This document shows positions 23,545-32,117 of a stretch of 64,000 nt of DNA, piece by piece; position 1 is the first letter of the stretch; each line of letters begins with the position of its first letter. The DNA lies in NCBI RefSeq assembly GCF_016862115.1, contig NZ_BOMI01000084.1, positions 62,001 through 126,000 of the forward strand. Reading direction: 5' to 3'. The notes below the pieces were generated by a model. That model worked only from the letters and a program-made list of their open reading frames with translations. It searched no databases and had not been told where the DNA came from. Made by a program: the position numbers and the translations under genes. The DNA comes from Paractinoplanes deccanensis (GTDB lineage Bacteria; Actinomycetota; Actinomycetes; Mycobacteriales; Micromonosporaceae).

Positions 23545-25701
23545 GTGACCGAGGACCGCCGCCCCCGCCATGGCGCACCGGACTACCGCGCCGACATGCG
23601 GCAGATCCCGGGACAGCGCCACCCCGACCAGCCGGCCTACGACCCGGACGGCGCGGACCACGGTCCCGGATACGGCTCGGGCGATCTGGTGGACCCCGCC
23701 CTTCTGCCCGCGGACGCGGAGACGACGCGCTTCGAGGCGCCGCGGCCCTCGTTCGATCCGTCGTGGCCACCCCGGCGCGACACCTCGTGGGCGGCGCCGG
23801 CGGAGCGTGCGGCGTTCTGGCCCGAGGAACCGGCGGCGCCGGCTGCGTCGTCCACTGATCCCGCGGCGGGGCAGGCGGAGGAGTCCTGGTTCGGTGACGG
23901 GCGCTCGCAGCGTCTCGCCGAGGAGGACGTTTCCTCGGGCCAGGGCGGGCGAGGCGCCGATCGGCGGCCTTATGCCGCGGCCCGGGAGGACACGTATCTC
24001 CATGGGCAGGACGGCTACGCCGCCGGGCGGGACGGCTACGGCCTGGAGAGCGTCGCCGGCCACGCCTACTCGACGGGCGCCGACGGCTATGCCGGGAGCG
24101 ACGCCTTCCCGGCCGGTCCCGACAGCTATGCCGGCGGCGATGCTTCTTCGGCCGGCCATGGCGGCTATGCCGGGAGCGATGCCTACCCGGGCGGTCCTGA
24201 CATCTATGCAGGGCGCGAAGCCTATCCAGGTGGTCCCGACAGCTATGCCGGGAGCGACGCTTACCCGGCCGGTCACGACAGCTATGCCGGGGGCAACGCT
24301 TACCCGGCCGGTCACGACAGCTATGCCGGAGACGATGCCTCCCCGGCCGGTCACGACAGCTATGCCGGAGACGATGCCTCCTCGGCCGGCCATGACGGAT
24401 ATACCGAAGATGACGGCTCCGCGGCCGATGTCGGCCGCTATGCCGGCGGCGATGCGCACCTCATCGGCAATAACGGATATGCCGGAAATGACGCCTCCTT
24501 GGCTGGTGGTGATGGCTTCGGGGCGGACGCCGGGCCTTCGGATAACGCGGGCGTGTTTGAGCGGGACTGGGCCAGCGACGGCGCAGGCACGTATGAGCAG
24601 GACCCGGCCGGCGCCGGCGGCGCGTATAAGCGGGACTCGGCCGGTCACGGCGCGGGCGCGTATGAGCGGGACTGGGCCGGTCGCGGCGCGGGCGCGTTCG
24701 AGCGGGACTCGGCCGGTGACGGCGCGGGCGGGTTCGAGCGGGACTCGGCCGGTGACGGCGCGGACGCGTACCGGCACGAGGGGCTTGATCTGGAGCCGGA
24801 GACGGGCGCCTATCGGCGGGACGGGGCCGGGATCGGGGACGGCGACCCCTGGGTCGGGCGGGCGGACGCGGCCGGGACCGGGCGGCTCTCCGACGCCGAG
24901 ACGGCGCTGTTCGCGGGGCCGTGGAGTGATCCGTCGGCCACCGAGACCAACATGATCGACCTGTCGGCTCCGCGGGCCGAGCCGCGCAGTCATCGGGACG
25001 GGCGGCGGCGCCGCGCCGGGATCGTCGCGCTCGCGGCGGCCGGGGCCTTCCTGGCCGGGGCCGCCGGATACATCGCGCTGCGGCCGGACTCGTCGTCGTC
25101 GCAGCCGACCGCCGGTGGCGTGGTCACCAGCGCGCCCGCGGCGACCACCGACCCGGCCCTGGACGCGCCCGCCGCCGAGCCCACCACGACGGCGCCGTCC
25201 GCCTCCGCCTCGCCGGTCAGCAGCAGCCCGTCGCCGACGACCGCCGCGCCGACCACCACCGCGCCCACCACGGAGGCGGCGGCGGCTCCGACCCTCAAGG
25301 CCCCGACCGTCCCGGCCACCACCCGGCCGTCCACGACAGCGCCCACGACCGCCGCCCCGACCAGGACCACCGCGCCTGCTGCCACCACCCCGGCCGCCGC
25401 CCCGCTGACCGCTGTCTACGGTTTCGACACGAGTGGTGACAGTGGGTACGTGGGCACGGTCACCGTCAACAACCCCGGCTCGACGGCCGTCACCGGCTGG
25501 CAGGTTCGCCTCTCGGTGCCCAGCGACGCCGAGATCACCGTCCTCAGTGGCGGCGTCACCGCGTCGACGAGCGGATCGCGGGTCACCTTCGGCGGCGCCG
25601 CGATCGCCGCGCGCGACTCGGTGACGTTCACCTTCAGCATGCGCAGCGACGGCGACGACCTCCCGAGCGGCTGCACGATCAACGGAAATCCCTGCTCCTG
25701 A
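23545..25701 (+). CDS. Membrane protein with two tandem-repeat regions and an extracellular CBM2-like domain
   Basis: 718 residues. Residues 1-175: acidic, Pro/Ala-rich. About 180-322: eleven 13-residue repeats, consensus DSYAGSDAYPAGH. About 335-408: six 12-residue repeats, consensus AFERDSAGDGAG. Then an Arg-rich stop (RRRRAG) and one membrane helix near 490-513, so the repeats should be cytoplasmic. A long Thr/Ala/Pro/Ser linker follows (515-623), then a CBM2-like module (624-718) with GYVGTVTVNNPGS and TGWQVRLS. Only one tryptophan remains, so carbohydrate binding is doubtful. GTG 23545 is fixed by the TATAGT box. The function is unknown; it may link the cell surface to a cytoplasmic assembly. 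Confidence 0.85.
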   Translation: MTEDRRPRHGAPDYRADMRQIPGQRHPDQPAYDPDGADHGPGYGSGDLVDPALLPADAETTRFEAPRPSFDPSWPPRRDTSWAAPAERAAFWPEEPAAPAASSTDPAAGQAEESWFGDGRSQRLAEEDVSSGQGGRGADRRPYAAAREDTYLHGQDGYAAGRDGYGLESVAGHAYSTGADGYAGSDAFPAGPDSYAGGDASSAGHGGYAGSDAYPGGPDIYAGREAYPGGPDSYAGSDAYPAGHDSYAGGNAYPAGHDSYAGDDASPAGHDSYAGDDASSAGHDGYTEDDGSAADVGRYAGGDAHLIGNNGYAGNDASLAGGDGFGADAGPSDNAGVFERDWASDGAGTYEQDPAGAGGAYKRDSAGHGAGAYERDWAGRGAGAFERDSAGDGAGGFERDSAGDGADAYRHEGLDLEPETGAYRRDGAGIGDGDPWVGRADAAGTGRLSDAETALFAGPWSDPSATETNMIDLSAPRAEPRSHRDGRRRRAGIVALAAAGAFLAGAAGYIALRPDSSSSQPTAGGVVTSAPAATTDPALDAPAAEPTTTAPSASASPVSSSPSPTTAAPTTTAPTTEAAAAPTLKAPTVPATTRPSTTAPTTAAPTRTTAPAATTPAAAPLTAVYGFDTSGDSGYVGTVTVNNPGSTAVTGWQVRLSVPSDAEITVLSGGVTASTSGSRVTFGGAAIAARDSVTFTFSMRSDGDDLPSGCTINGNPCS
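24082..24510 (+). repeat. Eleven tandem 39-bp units encoding YAG repeats
   Basis: Exactly 11 units of 39 bp without a break in register, each encoding a 13-residue Tyr-Ala-Gly motif. Units 4-7 are the most alike; units 8-11 are diverged. Codons here (TAT, GCC, GAT) are less GC-biased than in the surrounding gene. Confidence 0.9.
24548..24768 (+). repeat. Six tandem ~36-bp units encoding (Y/F)ERD repeats
   Basis: Five 12-residue units and one 11-residue unit of the form (A/G)(Y/F)ERD(S/W)AG(D/H/R)GAG. Sequence and period differ from the 39-bp block, so the two arrays arose independently. Confidence 0.8.
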
Positions 25702-25777
25702 GCGTCCTCCGCGCTCCTCGTTCGTTGCGCTCCCGGGGCCGGGTTTGGCCGGCCCGCCACGAGGGCAAGGGGGCGCG

Positions 25778-26818
25778 ATGAGCCGGGGTCTCGAAGACAT
25801 GTGGCGTTCGGTCCTGCTGTTCGTCCCCACGGCGCTGGCGTTCGCCGCCATCGTCCTGGCCGGATATGTGGTGGCGCGCGTGCTCCGTACGGCCACCGCC
25901 AAGATCTTGGCCCGCGCCGGCTTGGACAGGACGCCCGCCCTGCGCCCGCTGCTCGGTGAGAACGTCACGCCCAGCGGCCTCTGCGCCAAGATCGTCTTCT
26001 ACGCGGTGCTGCTCTTCGCCCTGCAACTGGCCTTCGGCCTGTGGGGCCCCAACCCCGTGAGCGACCTGCTGACGGCGGTGATCGCGTGGCTGCCCCGCGC
26101 CTTCGTGGCGATCGTCATCATCGTCGTGGCGGCCGCGATCGCCCGCGCCGCCGCCGACCTGATCGTCAGTGCCTTGGGCGCGCTTCCGTACGCCCGCTTG
26201 CTGTCCCGTGCCGTCTCCGTCGTGATCGTCGCGCTGGGCGTCATCGCCGCCCTCGACCAGGTACGCATCGCCACGTCGATCACCCAGCCTTTGCTGATCT
26301 TCGTGCTGGCCACCGTCGCCGGCGTCGTGATCGTCGGTGTGGGCGGTGGCCTGATCCGCCCGATGCAGTCCCGCTGGGACCAGTGGCTCGACCGCGCGGG
26401 CGCCGAGTCGGCGGTCATCCGCGACCAGGCTCGCGCCTACGCCGCTCAGCGCGAGGCGTCCGCCCCGGATCCCGCGGCCGACGAGACTCAGGTGATCCCG
26501 CCGCCGCGTTCCACCGAGGAGACCGTGGCCGTCCCGGTCTCCTCGCCGGCCCCCACTGCCGCCTCCGGCGCTGTCGGCTCCGCGCCCGCCTCGCCCATCG
26601 CCTCCGGCGACCCTGGCTCCGCGCCCGCCCCGGCTTCCGACTCCGGCACTGCCGTCACCGACGCGACGCCGACCACGGCCGACACCACTGTGGTCACGCG
26701 CGGCCCGAACGACACCATCGTCATCGGCGGCGCCGACGAGACTCAGGTGATCCCGCGAAGCGACCCCGACCAGACCGGGCCCATCCCCACCGACCCCGAG
26801 AACCCACCTGCCCGTTGA
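25778..26818 (+). CDS. Conserved TM-helix (mechanosensitive channel-like) membrane protein
   Basis: 346 residues: about six helices in the first 215, arranged as pairs with the glycine/alanine pattern of the conserved TM-helix repeat (for example FAAIVLAGYVVARVLRTATAKIL and later VIAALDQVRIATSITQPLLIFVLATVAGVVI). This repeat precedes the MscS channel domain in some proteins, but no MscS beta domain follows; instead there is a long Pro/Ala/Thr tail with DETQVIP twice. It may be a channel-like or scaffolding protein. It follows the repeat/CBM2-like gene by 76 bases on the same strand. Confidence 0.85.
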   Translation: MSRGLEDMWRSVLLFVPTALAFAAIVLAGYVVARVLRTATAKILARAGLDRTPALRPLLGENVTPSGLCAKIVFYAVLLFALQLAFGLWGPNPVSDLLTAVIAWLPRAFVAIVIIVVAAAIARAAADLIVSALGALPYARLLSRAVSVVIVALGVIAALDQVRIATSITQPLLIFVLATVAGVVIVGVGGGLIRPMQSRWDQWLDRAGAESAVIRDQARAYAAQREASAPDPAADETQVIPPPRSTEETVAVPVSSPAPTAASGAVGSAPASPIASGDPGSAPAPASDSGTAVTDATPTTADTTVVTRGPNDTIVIGGADETQVIPRSDPDQTGPIPTDPENPPAR

Positions 26819-26961
26819 CGCCCTCCCGGCGGGCTCACCCGACCCCCGCACGAGCGCTGCGCCCGGGCCGAGTTCTCATCCCGCCGTCAGCGAGCACGTG
26901 ACCCTCTGACCACGACGCCGGGCCGCAGGCCAATGCGGACGATGGTCGGCGCCGTCGGGCG

Positions 26962-27114
26962 TCAAGACGGCGAGCCGGTCGCGCCCCGGCTCTCGTCAGT
27001 GGTGCTCGCCTCACCGGGGAGAGGCCATGTCAGCATCTGGGCGATCATCGCCTTGGCCTGCTCCGGTTGGTCTTCTCCGCACATCTCCCGGGCGAGGCGC
27101 TCGGCCACCAACAT
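26962..27114 (-). CDS. Small hypothetical protein (50 aa)
   Basis: 50 residues opening MLVAERLAREMCGEDQPEQAKAMIAQMLTW, an amphipathic helical start, with a polar tail. A GGGTAGGG-type ribosome site lies just before the ATG. It begins 25 bases after the stop of the 71-residue membrane protein on the same strand, so they may form a two-gene unit. Family unknown; the short length keeps confidence moderate. Confidence 0.5.
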   Translation of the reverse strand: MLVAERLAREMCGEDQPEQAKAMIAQMLTWPLPGEASTTDESRGATGSPS

Positions 27115-27138
27115 GCGCCCTACCCTGTGCGGCTCGCG

Positions 27139-27354
27139 TTAGTACAGATTGAGCTGTTGGCCGGCCTGCCGCACCGATTTCGCGAAGGTATTGGCGAGGA
27201 AACCGCTGAGGAGAGCGCCCAGACCCGCCAGGCCCGAGACAACGTATCGATCCGTGCCGGTCGACCGGCTCAGCGAAAGCGCGATCCCGGCGAGCCGAGG
27301 CGCCTGGCCCCACTTGTTCAAGAACAGCCGCAGCCGCTCGCCCAGCTTCGTCAT
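27139..27354 (-). CDS. Small membrane-associated hypothetical protein (71 aa)
   Basis: 71 residues: a basic amphipathic N-terminus (MTKLGERLRLFLNKWGQAPRL) and one hydrophobic segment about residues 38-55 (VSGLAGLGALLSGFLANTF). No family recognised. ATG 27354 is preferred over 27396, which adds a basic, low-complexity stretch. It may be co-transcribed with the 50-residue gene downstream. Confidence 0.6.
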   Translation of the reverse strand: MTKLGERLRLFLNKWGQAPRLAGIALSLSRSTGTDRYVVSGLAGLGALLSGFLANTFAKSVRQAGQQLNLY

Positions 27355-27533
27355 CGCGATCCTTCCGCCTGGCCGCGCCCTGACCCGTGAGGCCACGATG
27401 CTGATTGTGCTGGAGAGAGGCCGGTTCGTGGCTCAGCCGGTGCGGGTTGGAGTGGTCGACGCGTACGCCGATCGGCCGCTCATGGGAAGTACGGCGGTGC
27501 GCGGGGATCCGGGGGAGCCGAGCGGACGGGCGG

Positions 27534-28466
27534 TCATGGTGATGGCCGGAAGCCGGAGGGACGCCACGCCGGCTCGCTGACCGGGGTGATGGTGGCGAAG
27601 TAGGCCAGCACCGCGCGCAGGCCGGGGTGCGGGTTCGCGCGATGCAGCAGGTTGAGCGGGTAGACCAGGGCCGGGCCGGCGATCGGGATGCGGCGCAGGT
27701 CGTGGCCGGCCGGCCAGAGGTAGCGGTCGCGGGCGCCGACGAGGGTGGCCACGTCGGCGGAGTCGGCGAGGGTGTCGAGGAGGACCTCGTTGCCGAAATT
27801 CGGGCCGGTCGCGTCCACGCGCAGGTCGAAGGTGGTGGCCAGCTCGTCGTAGAACTCCGCCCACTCGCTGCGCGCGACGATGCCGGGCACCCAGATGCGG
27901 TGCCCGCGCAGCCGGGCGGGGGTCAGCGTCCGGGCGGAGGCCAGCGGATGCCGGGGGCCGACCAGCAGCTCGCACGGGGAGTCGAAGGCGTGCACCATCC
28001 GTACGTCCTGGGGCAGCGCGGCCGGATCGGTGACCGTGCGGAACGAGGCGTCGACGTCGCCGGCCTGCACGGCGGCGGCCGCGGCGTGGGGGTCGTCGAC
28101 GCGCAGGGTGACCACGTCGAGGTCGACGCCGGGGTGGGAGCGCCAATACTCGTGCAGCAGGACGGCCTGGGCGCTGCGCAGGCCGAGCACGTCGATGCGC
28201 AGCGCGCGTGAACCCGGCCGGACCGCTGTGACGGCACGGTCGGCGCCGGCGACGATGCTCCGGGCGTGCGGCAAAAACGCCTGGCCGTCGAGGGTCAGAT
28301 CAACCCCTCGGGCGGTACGGGTGAACAGGCGCACCTCGAGCTCACGCTCCAGGGAGGCGATGCGCTTCGAGACCGCCTGCTGGGTCACACCGAGCTCCTC
28401 GGCGGCATGCTGCAACTGCCCGAGCTCGGCGGCCCGCACGAACGACCGCACGGCTTCCGTGTCCAT
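27534..28466 (-). CDS. LysR family transcriptional regulator
   Basis: 310 residues: winged HTH at residues 1-60 (AELGQLQHAAEELGVTQQAVSKRIASLERELEVRLFTR) and a two-lobe effector domain. The HTH is canonical. It diverges from the MFS transporter gene, and a palindrome with LysR-box geometry lies between them over its own -35 region. Probable role: effector-dependent activation of the transporter and autorepression. Effector unknown. Confidence 0.93.
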   Translation of the reverse strand: MDTEAVRSFVRAAELGQLQHAAEELGVTQQAVSKRIASLERELEVRLFTRTARGVDLTLDGQAFLPHARSIVAGADRAVTAVRPGSRALRIDVLGLRSAQAVLLHEYWRSHPGVDLDVVTLRVDDPHAAAAAVQAGDVDASFRTVTDPAALPQDVRMVHAFDSPCELLVGPRHPLASARTLTPARLRGHRIWVPGIVARSEWAEFYDELATTFDLRVDATGPNFGNEVLLDTLADSADVATLVGARDRYLWPAGHDLRRIPIAGPALVYPLNLLHRANPHPGLRAVLAYFATITPVSEPAWRPSGFRPSP

Positions 28467-28472
28467 GGGCGC

Positions 28473-28478
28473 AGCTTA
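28473..28478 (-). promoter_or_regulatory. -10 box TAAGCT, leaderless, for lysR
   Basis: Minus-strand TAAGCT ends 6 bases before the ATG at 28466. The -35 position falls inside the LysR-type palindrome at 28486-28500. Confidence 0.5.
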
Positions 28479-28485
28479 CGGGCGT

Positions 28486-28500
28486 ACAACTGATCGTTGT
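28486..28500. promoter_or_regulatory. ACAAC-N5-GTTGT palindrome, candidate LysR box
   Basis: 15-bp interrupted palindrome in the 123-base space between lysR and the MFS gene. The arms are perfect, and the size matches the T-N11-A type site that LysR proteins use. Confidence 0.5.
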
Positions 28501-28589
28501 GGCTCGCCGGAAGCCGGTTGTTTGACGCGCAGGCACCGTGCGCGATGAGGTGCTGAGCTCCAAACATCGGTTGTCGCGGGGGAAGACGC

Positions 28590-29864
28590 GTGTCCAGAAT
28601 CGGCTGGTTGTGGTCGTCGTACGCCGTCAGCACGTACGGCACGTGGATCGCGTTCGGGGCGTTCCCGCTCCTCGCCGTCCGCGAGCTGGACGCGCCGCCC
28701 TTCGCGGTGTCGCTGCTCGACGCGGCCGCGCTCGCCGTCGCGGCCGTCCTGGCCCTGCCGCTCGGACCCTGGGTCGAGCGCCGCGCCAAACGGCCGGTGA
28801 TGATCGCGACGGACGTGGCGCGGTTCGCCGCGACGGTGAGCATTCCGGTCGCGTACGTCCTCGGTCTGCTCTCCTACGCGCAGCTGCTGGTCGTGTCGAT
28901 CATCTGCGGTACGGGGAGCATCGCCTTCACGGCGGCCTCGGGCGCCTATCTCAAACACCTCGTCCCGCGCGAGCAACTGCTGGCCGTGAACGGGCGCTTC
29001 GAGGGAACGAGCTGGCTGGCGACCGCCGCCGGCCCACCCCTCGGCGGCGCGCTGATCGGGCTGCTCGGCCCGGTCGTCACCGTGCTGGCCGACGCCCTCA
29101 GCTACCTGCTGTCCGCGCTGGGCATCTCCCGCATCCGCGGCGACGACGTCACGACACCGGCCACCGGCATGCGCGGCGCCGACCTCGTCGCGGGCTGGCG
29201 GTGGATCCTGCACGACCGCTTCCTGCGCGGCCTGTTCCTCAACGCGATGCTGGTCAACGGCCTGATCATGGCGTCGGCGCCGGTGCTGACGGTCCTCCTG
29301 CTGGACGACTACCACTTCCCGGCCTGGCAGTACGGGCTCGCGTTCGGCCTCCCGGCCCTCGGCGGCTTCGCCGGCGCCCGCTTCTCCCCCAGGCTCGTCC
29401 GCCGCTACGGCCGCCACCGCACCATGGTGGTCTTCGGCTGGCTGCGATCCGTCTTCCCGCTCGGCCTCGCCCTCACCCATCCCGGCGTCAGCGGCCTCCT
29501 GACGGTGATCGCCGTCGAGGGCCTGCTGATCACCTGCATGGGCGTCTTCAACCCGATCACCGCAACGGAACGCCTCCAGCGCACACCACGCGACCACGCC
29601 GCCCGGGTTCTCAGCGCGTGGAGCATCAGCAGCAAGCTTGCGCAGGCGGTGCTCATGGTGGTGTGGGGCGTGCTGGCCACTGTCACCAGCCCATTGGCAG
29701 CGATCACGGTGGCGGGGGTGCTTCTGTTGGCTACGCCGCTCCTGCTGCCGCGAGGAGGGTTGGGGGGAGGGACGGCGGTTGGGGCTGGTGGTGCGGCGCT
29801 CGCGACGGCCTTGTCGCGGGGCGCGGGAGGTCGGGGTGAAGGACAGCGTCCGGCGGTCGAGTGA
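28590..29864 (+). CDS. MFS transporter
   Basis: 424 residues, about twelve membrane helices. The layout and motifs (LPLGPWVERRAKRPVMIATDVARF after helix two, the MFS motif A-like loop) resemble the EntS/macrolide-efflux branch, so export of a small molecule or siderophore is plausible. GTG 28590 is preceded by GGGGGAAG. The Gly-rich tail after about residue 385 is probably disordered. It is divergent from lysR and likely under its control. Confidence 0.9.
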   Translation: MSRIGWLWSSYAVSTYGTWIAFGAFPLLAVRELDAPPFAVSLLDAAALAVAAVLALPLGPWVERRAKRPVMIATDVARFAATVSIPVAYVLGLLSYAQLLVVSIICGTGSIAFTAASGAYLKHLVPREQLLAVNGRFEGTSWLATAAGPPLGGALIGLLGPVVTVLADALSYLLSALGISRIRGDDVTTPATGMRGADLVAGWRWILHDRFLRGLFLNAMLVNGLIMASAPVLTVLLLDDYHFPAWQYGLAFGLPALGGFAGARFSPRLVRRYGRHRTMVVFGWLRSVFPLGLALTHPGVSGLLTVIAVEGLLITCMGVFNPITATERLQRTPRDHAARVLSAWSISSKLAQAVLMVVWGVLATVTSPLAAITVAGVLLLATPLLLPRGGLGGGTAVGAGGAALATALSRGAGGRGEGQRPAVE

Positions 29865-30364
29865 CGGCGAGCGCCCCGGCACTCATTCGCGGCACCGACA
29901 CGCCGTCTCCGCCCACGGGTGCCGCGGCCCGCCCGCGGCCCACCCGCGGCCCACGCACCCACGGCCCACCCACCCGGGGGCCACCACCAAGTTAGGGCCT
30001 GTCAAGCGGCGCGGCCGAGTTTTCCACAGCCTCGGGCCGGTGCTGCCGTCGTTGTCCACAGGAGTGCTCGGGTGCCCACCGATCTTCCGCGCGCCCGCTT
30101 AGTCTCGATGGAAGATGCCTGCTGCTGGTGGGGTGGCAGTGGCTAAGTGAGGTGGACTTCCAAGTGGTCGACAGTGGAGGGATGAGGGTCGCGGTCATGG
30201 CTTGGCTGCGTGCAAGACAGCGGCGGATGGCGCTGACGGCGACCGTGGTCCAACGGTTGCCTCCCGGCGAGGAGGCGCGGTAAGGCCGAGGGTCGGGTGA
30301 TGCCAAGGTCCCGGTGATGTCGAGGGTCACGGCGATGTCGAGGGCGGGGTGGTGCGAGGGCCGG
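29865..30364. other. Non-coding GC-rich stretch with short degenerate repeats
   Basis: About 500 bases without a supportable gene. The first 130 contain several copies of a CCCGCGGCCCAC-like motif; the rest has stop codons in most frames. It leads into the 18-bp array. Confidence 0.5.
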
Positions 30365-30561
30365 GGTGGAGTCGGGGCGGAGGGTGGAGTCGAGGCGGAC
30401 GGTGGAGTCGAGGCCCAGGGCGAAGTCGAGGCGGACGGCAAAGTCGAGACCCAGGGCGAAGTCGAGGCGGACGGCGGAGTCGAGACCCAGGGCGAAGTCG
30501 AGGCCGACGGTGGAGTCGAGACCCAGGGCGAAGTCGAGGGCCAAGGTGGAGTGGAGCCAAG
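30365..30561. repeat. Eleven tandem 18-bp units, alternating two types
   Basis: Eleven units of 18 bp (the last is 17), consensus GGYGRAGTCGAGRCSSAS. From the second unit on, forms ending in GGAC and in CCAG alternate, giving a 36-bp higher-order period. All three plus frames stay open across it because the unit lacks stops, so the 83-residue frame here (GGVEAD repeats) is not evidence of a gene; no ribosome site was found. Confidence 0.9.
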
Positions 30562-30690
30562 CTGATGTCTAGAGCCAAGGTGACGCCGAGGAAAAGTGAC
30601 GCCGAGAGCCCAGGTGACGCCGAGGGTTGAATTGAAACCGACGGTGACGTGAGGTGAGGCCGGCGGGCGCGGCCGTGGTACTAAGGCCCC

Positions 30691-31503
30691 ATGATGCTGG
30701 TGGTGCCCCGCGACGTGCTCCGGCCGCGGCGGGTGGATGAGCACTTCGCCGAGGAGGCTGCTGCCGCTCGGGCCGCTGGGCATGAGGTGGTGCTTGTCGA
30801 CCATGATGCGCTCGCGGGTGGGCGGGAAGTGCAGCTCAGCCCGGGGGACGGGCCGGCTGTCTACCGGGGGTGGATGCTCAGCAGCGGCGCCTACGTGGGG
30901 CTGGCGCGGGCGGCCGGGCTGCGGACCAGCGCCGCTGATTATCGGCGTGGGCATGAGCTGCCGGGGTGGTACGGAGGGCTTGCCGGCTTCACGCCCGAGT
31001 CGGTGTGGACCGTCGGCGACGATCTGGGGGACTTCGACGAGGCTCGGGCCGCGCTGGGGAGCGGGGCCGCGGTGGTGCGGGACTACACGAAGTCGATGAA
31101 GCACTACTGGCACGAGGCCGCGTACATCCCGGAGCTGGGCGATGCCGAGGCGGCGATGGCGGTGGCTCGGCGGTTTCGGGAGTTGCGGGCGGACGACTTC
31201 GCCGGTGGGTTCGTGGTGCGGCGGTTCGAGGAGTTCACGGGGGCCGAGGCGCGGACGTGGTGGGTGGACGGGGTGTGCCGGCTGGTCACGGCGCACCCGG
31301 ACACGGCGGGAGCGCTGCCGCCGGAGATTGACGTGACGTTTCTCAGCGCGGCCGTGGCGGGGCTGGGGCTGCCGTTCGTGACCGTGGACCTGGCGAAGCG
31401 TGCCGACGGGCGGTGGCGGGTGGTGGAGCTCGGCGACGGTCAGGTCAGTGACCGGCCGGTGTCGGCGCCGGCCGCGGAGTTCATCGAGGCGATCACGCCA
31501 TGA
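30691..31503 (+). CDS. ATP-grasp domain protein (DUF4343-like)
   Basis: 270 residues. The C-terminal two-thirds carries ATP-grasp features: VVRDYTKSMKHYWHEA for the phosphate-binding lysine strand, GFVVRRFEEFTGAEARTWWVDG for the second, and a closing magnesium-site strand WRVVELGDGQVSD. Such enzymes use ATP to make an acyl-phosphate and join an amine. Its coupling (4-base overlap) to a methyltransferase and an M29 peptidase suggests a small modification pathway. ATG 30691 has no strong ribosome site. Confidence 0.8.
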   Translation: MMLVVPRDVLRPRRVDEHFAEEAAAARAAGHEVVLVDHDALAGGREVQLSPGDGPAVYRGWMLSSGAYVGLARAAGLRTSAADYRRGHELPGWYGGLAGFTPESVWTVGDDLGDFDEARAALGSGAAVVRDYTKSMKHYWHEAAYIPELGDAEAAMAVARRFRELRADDFAGGFVVRRFEEFTGAEARTWWVDGVCRLVTAHPDTAGALPPEIDVTFLSAAVAGLGLPFVTVDLAKRADGRWRVVELGDGQVSDRPVSAPAAEFIEAITP

Positions 31504-32117
31504 CGGAGCGGCAGCGCCGGGTGTGGGATCGGTCCGCGCCGCGGTACGACCGGCAGATCGCGTTGCTGGAGCGGACCTGGTTCGCCGGTGGGCGGGAATG
31601 GCTCGGGTCGCGGGCGCGGGGGCGTGTGCTGGAGGTTGCCGTGGGCACGGGGCTTCAGCTGCCCTACTACCGGGACGACGTCACGGTGACCGGTGTGGAC
31701 CTGAGCCCGGAGATGCTCGCCGTCGCTCGCGGCCGGGCGGGGGAAGGGGTCACGTTGCGGGAGGGTGATGCCGAAAGGCTGCCCTTCGGCGACGAGGAGT
31801 TCGACACGGTGGTGTGCGCGCTCGGGCTGTGCACGATCCCCGACCCGGTCGCGGCGATCGGTGAGATGCGGCGGGTGCTCGTGCCGGGTGGCCGGCTGCT
31901 GCTGCTGGATCACGTGGTCAGCACGTGGCCGCCGGTCCGCGCGTGCCAGTGGCTGCTGGAGCGCCTGACCGTCCCGATGGCCGGGGAGCATTTCACGCGG
32001 CGGCAGCTTCCCCTCGTACGGCAAGCGGGGTTTGATCTGGAGGAGGCCGAACGGCTCAAGGCGGGAACCGTGGAGCGCGTCGCGGCGAGAAAAGCTGTTC
32101 TAGGCTCTGGCCCATGA
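31500..32117 (+). CDS. Class I SAM-dependent methyltransferase (UbiE-like)
   Basis: 205 residues. Motif I is VLEVAVGTGLQLPYY, motif post-I VTGVDLSPEML, motif II DTVVCALGLCTIPD and motif III LVPGGRLLLLDHV. The layout is that of the Methyltransf_11 group. Substrate unknown. It overlaps the ATP-grasp gene by 4 bases (ATGA) and the peptidase gene by 4, so the three are translated together. The last bases of the gene include TAGGCT, a possible -10 for the downstream peptidase. Confidence 0.92.
   Translation: MTERQRRVWDRSAPRYDRQIALLERTWFAGGREWLGSRARGRVLEVAVGTGLQLPYYRDDVTVTGVDLSPEMLAVARGRAGEGVTLREGDAERLPFGDEEFDTVVCALGLCTIPDPVAAIGEMRRVLVPGGRLLLLDHVVSTWPPVRACQWLLERLTVPMAGEHFTRRQLPLVRQAGFDLEEAERLKAGTVERVAARKAVLGSGP

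Noticed and set aside
30314..30630. Genes made of GGVEAD/SRDPGR hexapeptides
   Set aside because: All frames are open because the 18-bp unit lacks stops. There is no ribosome site or promoter and none of the frames is favoured by codon use.
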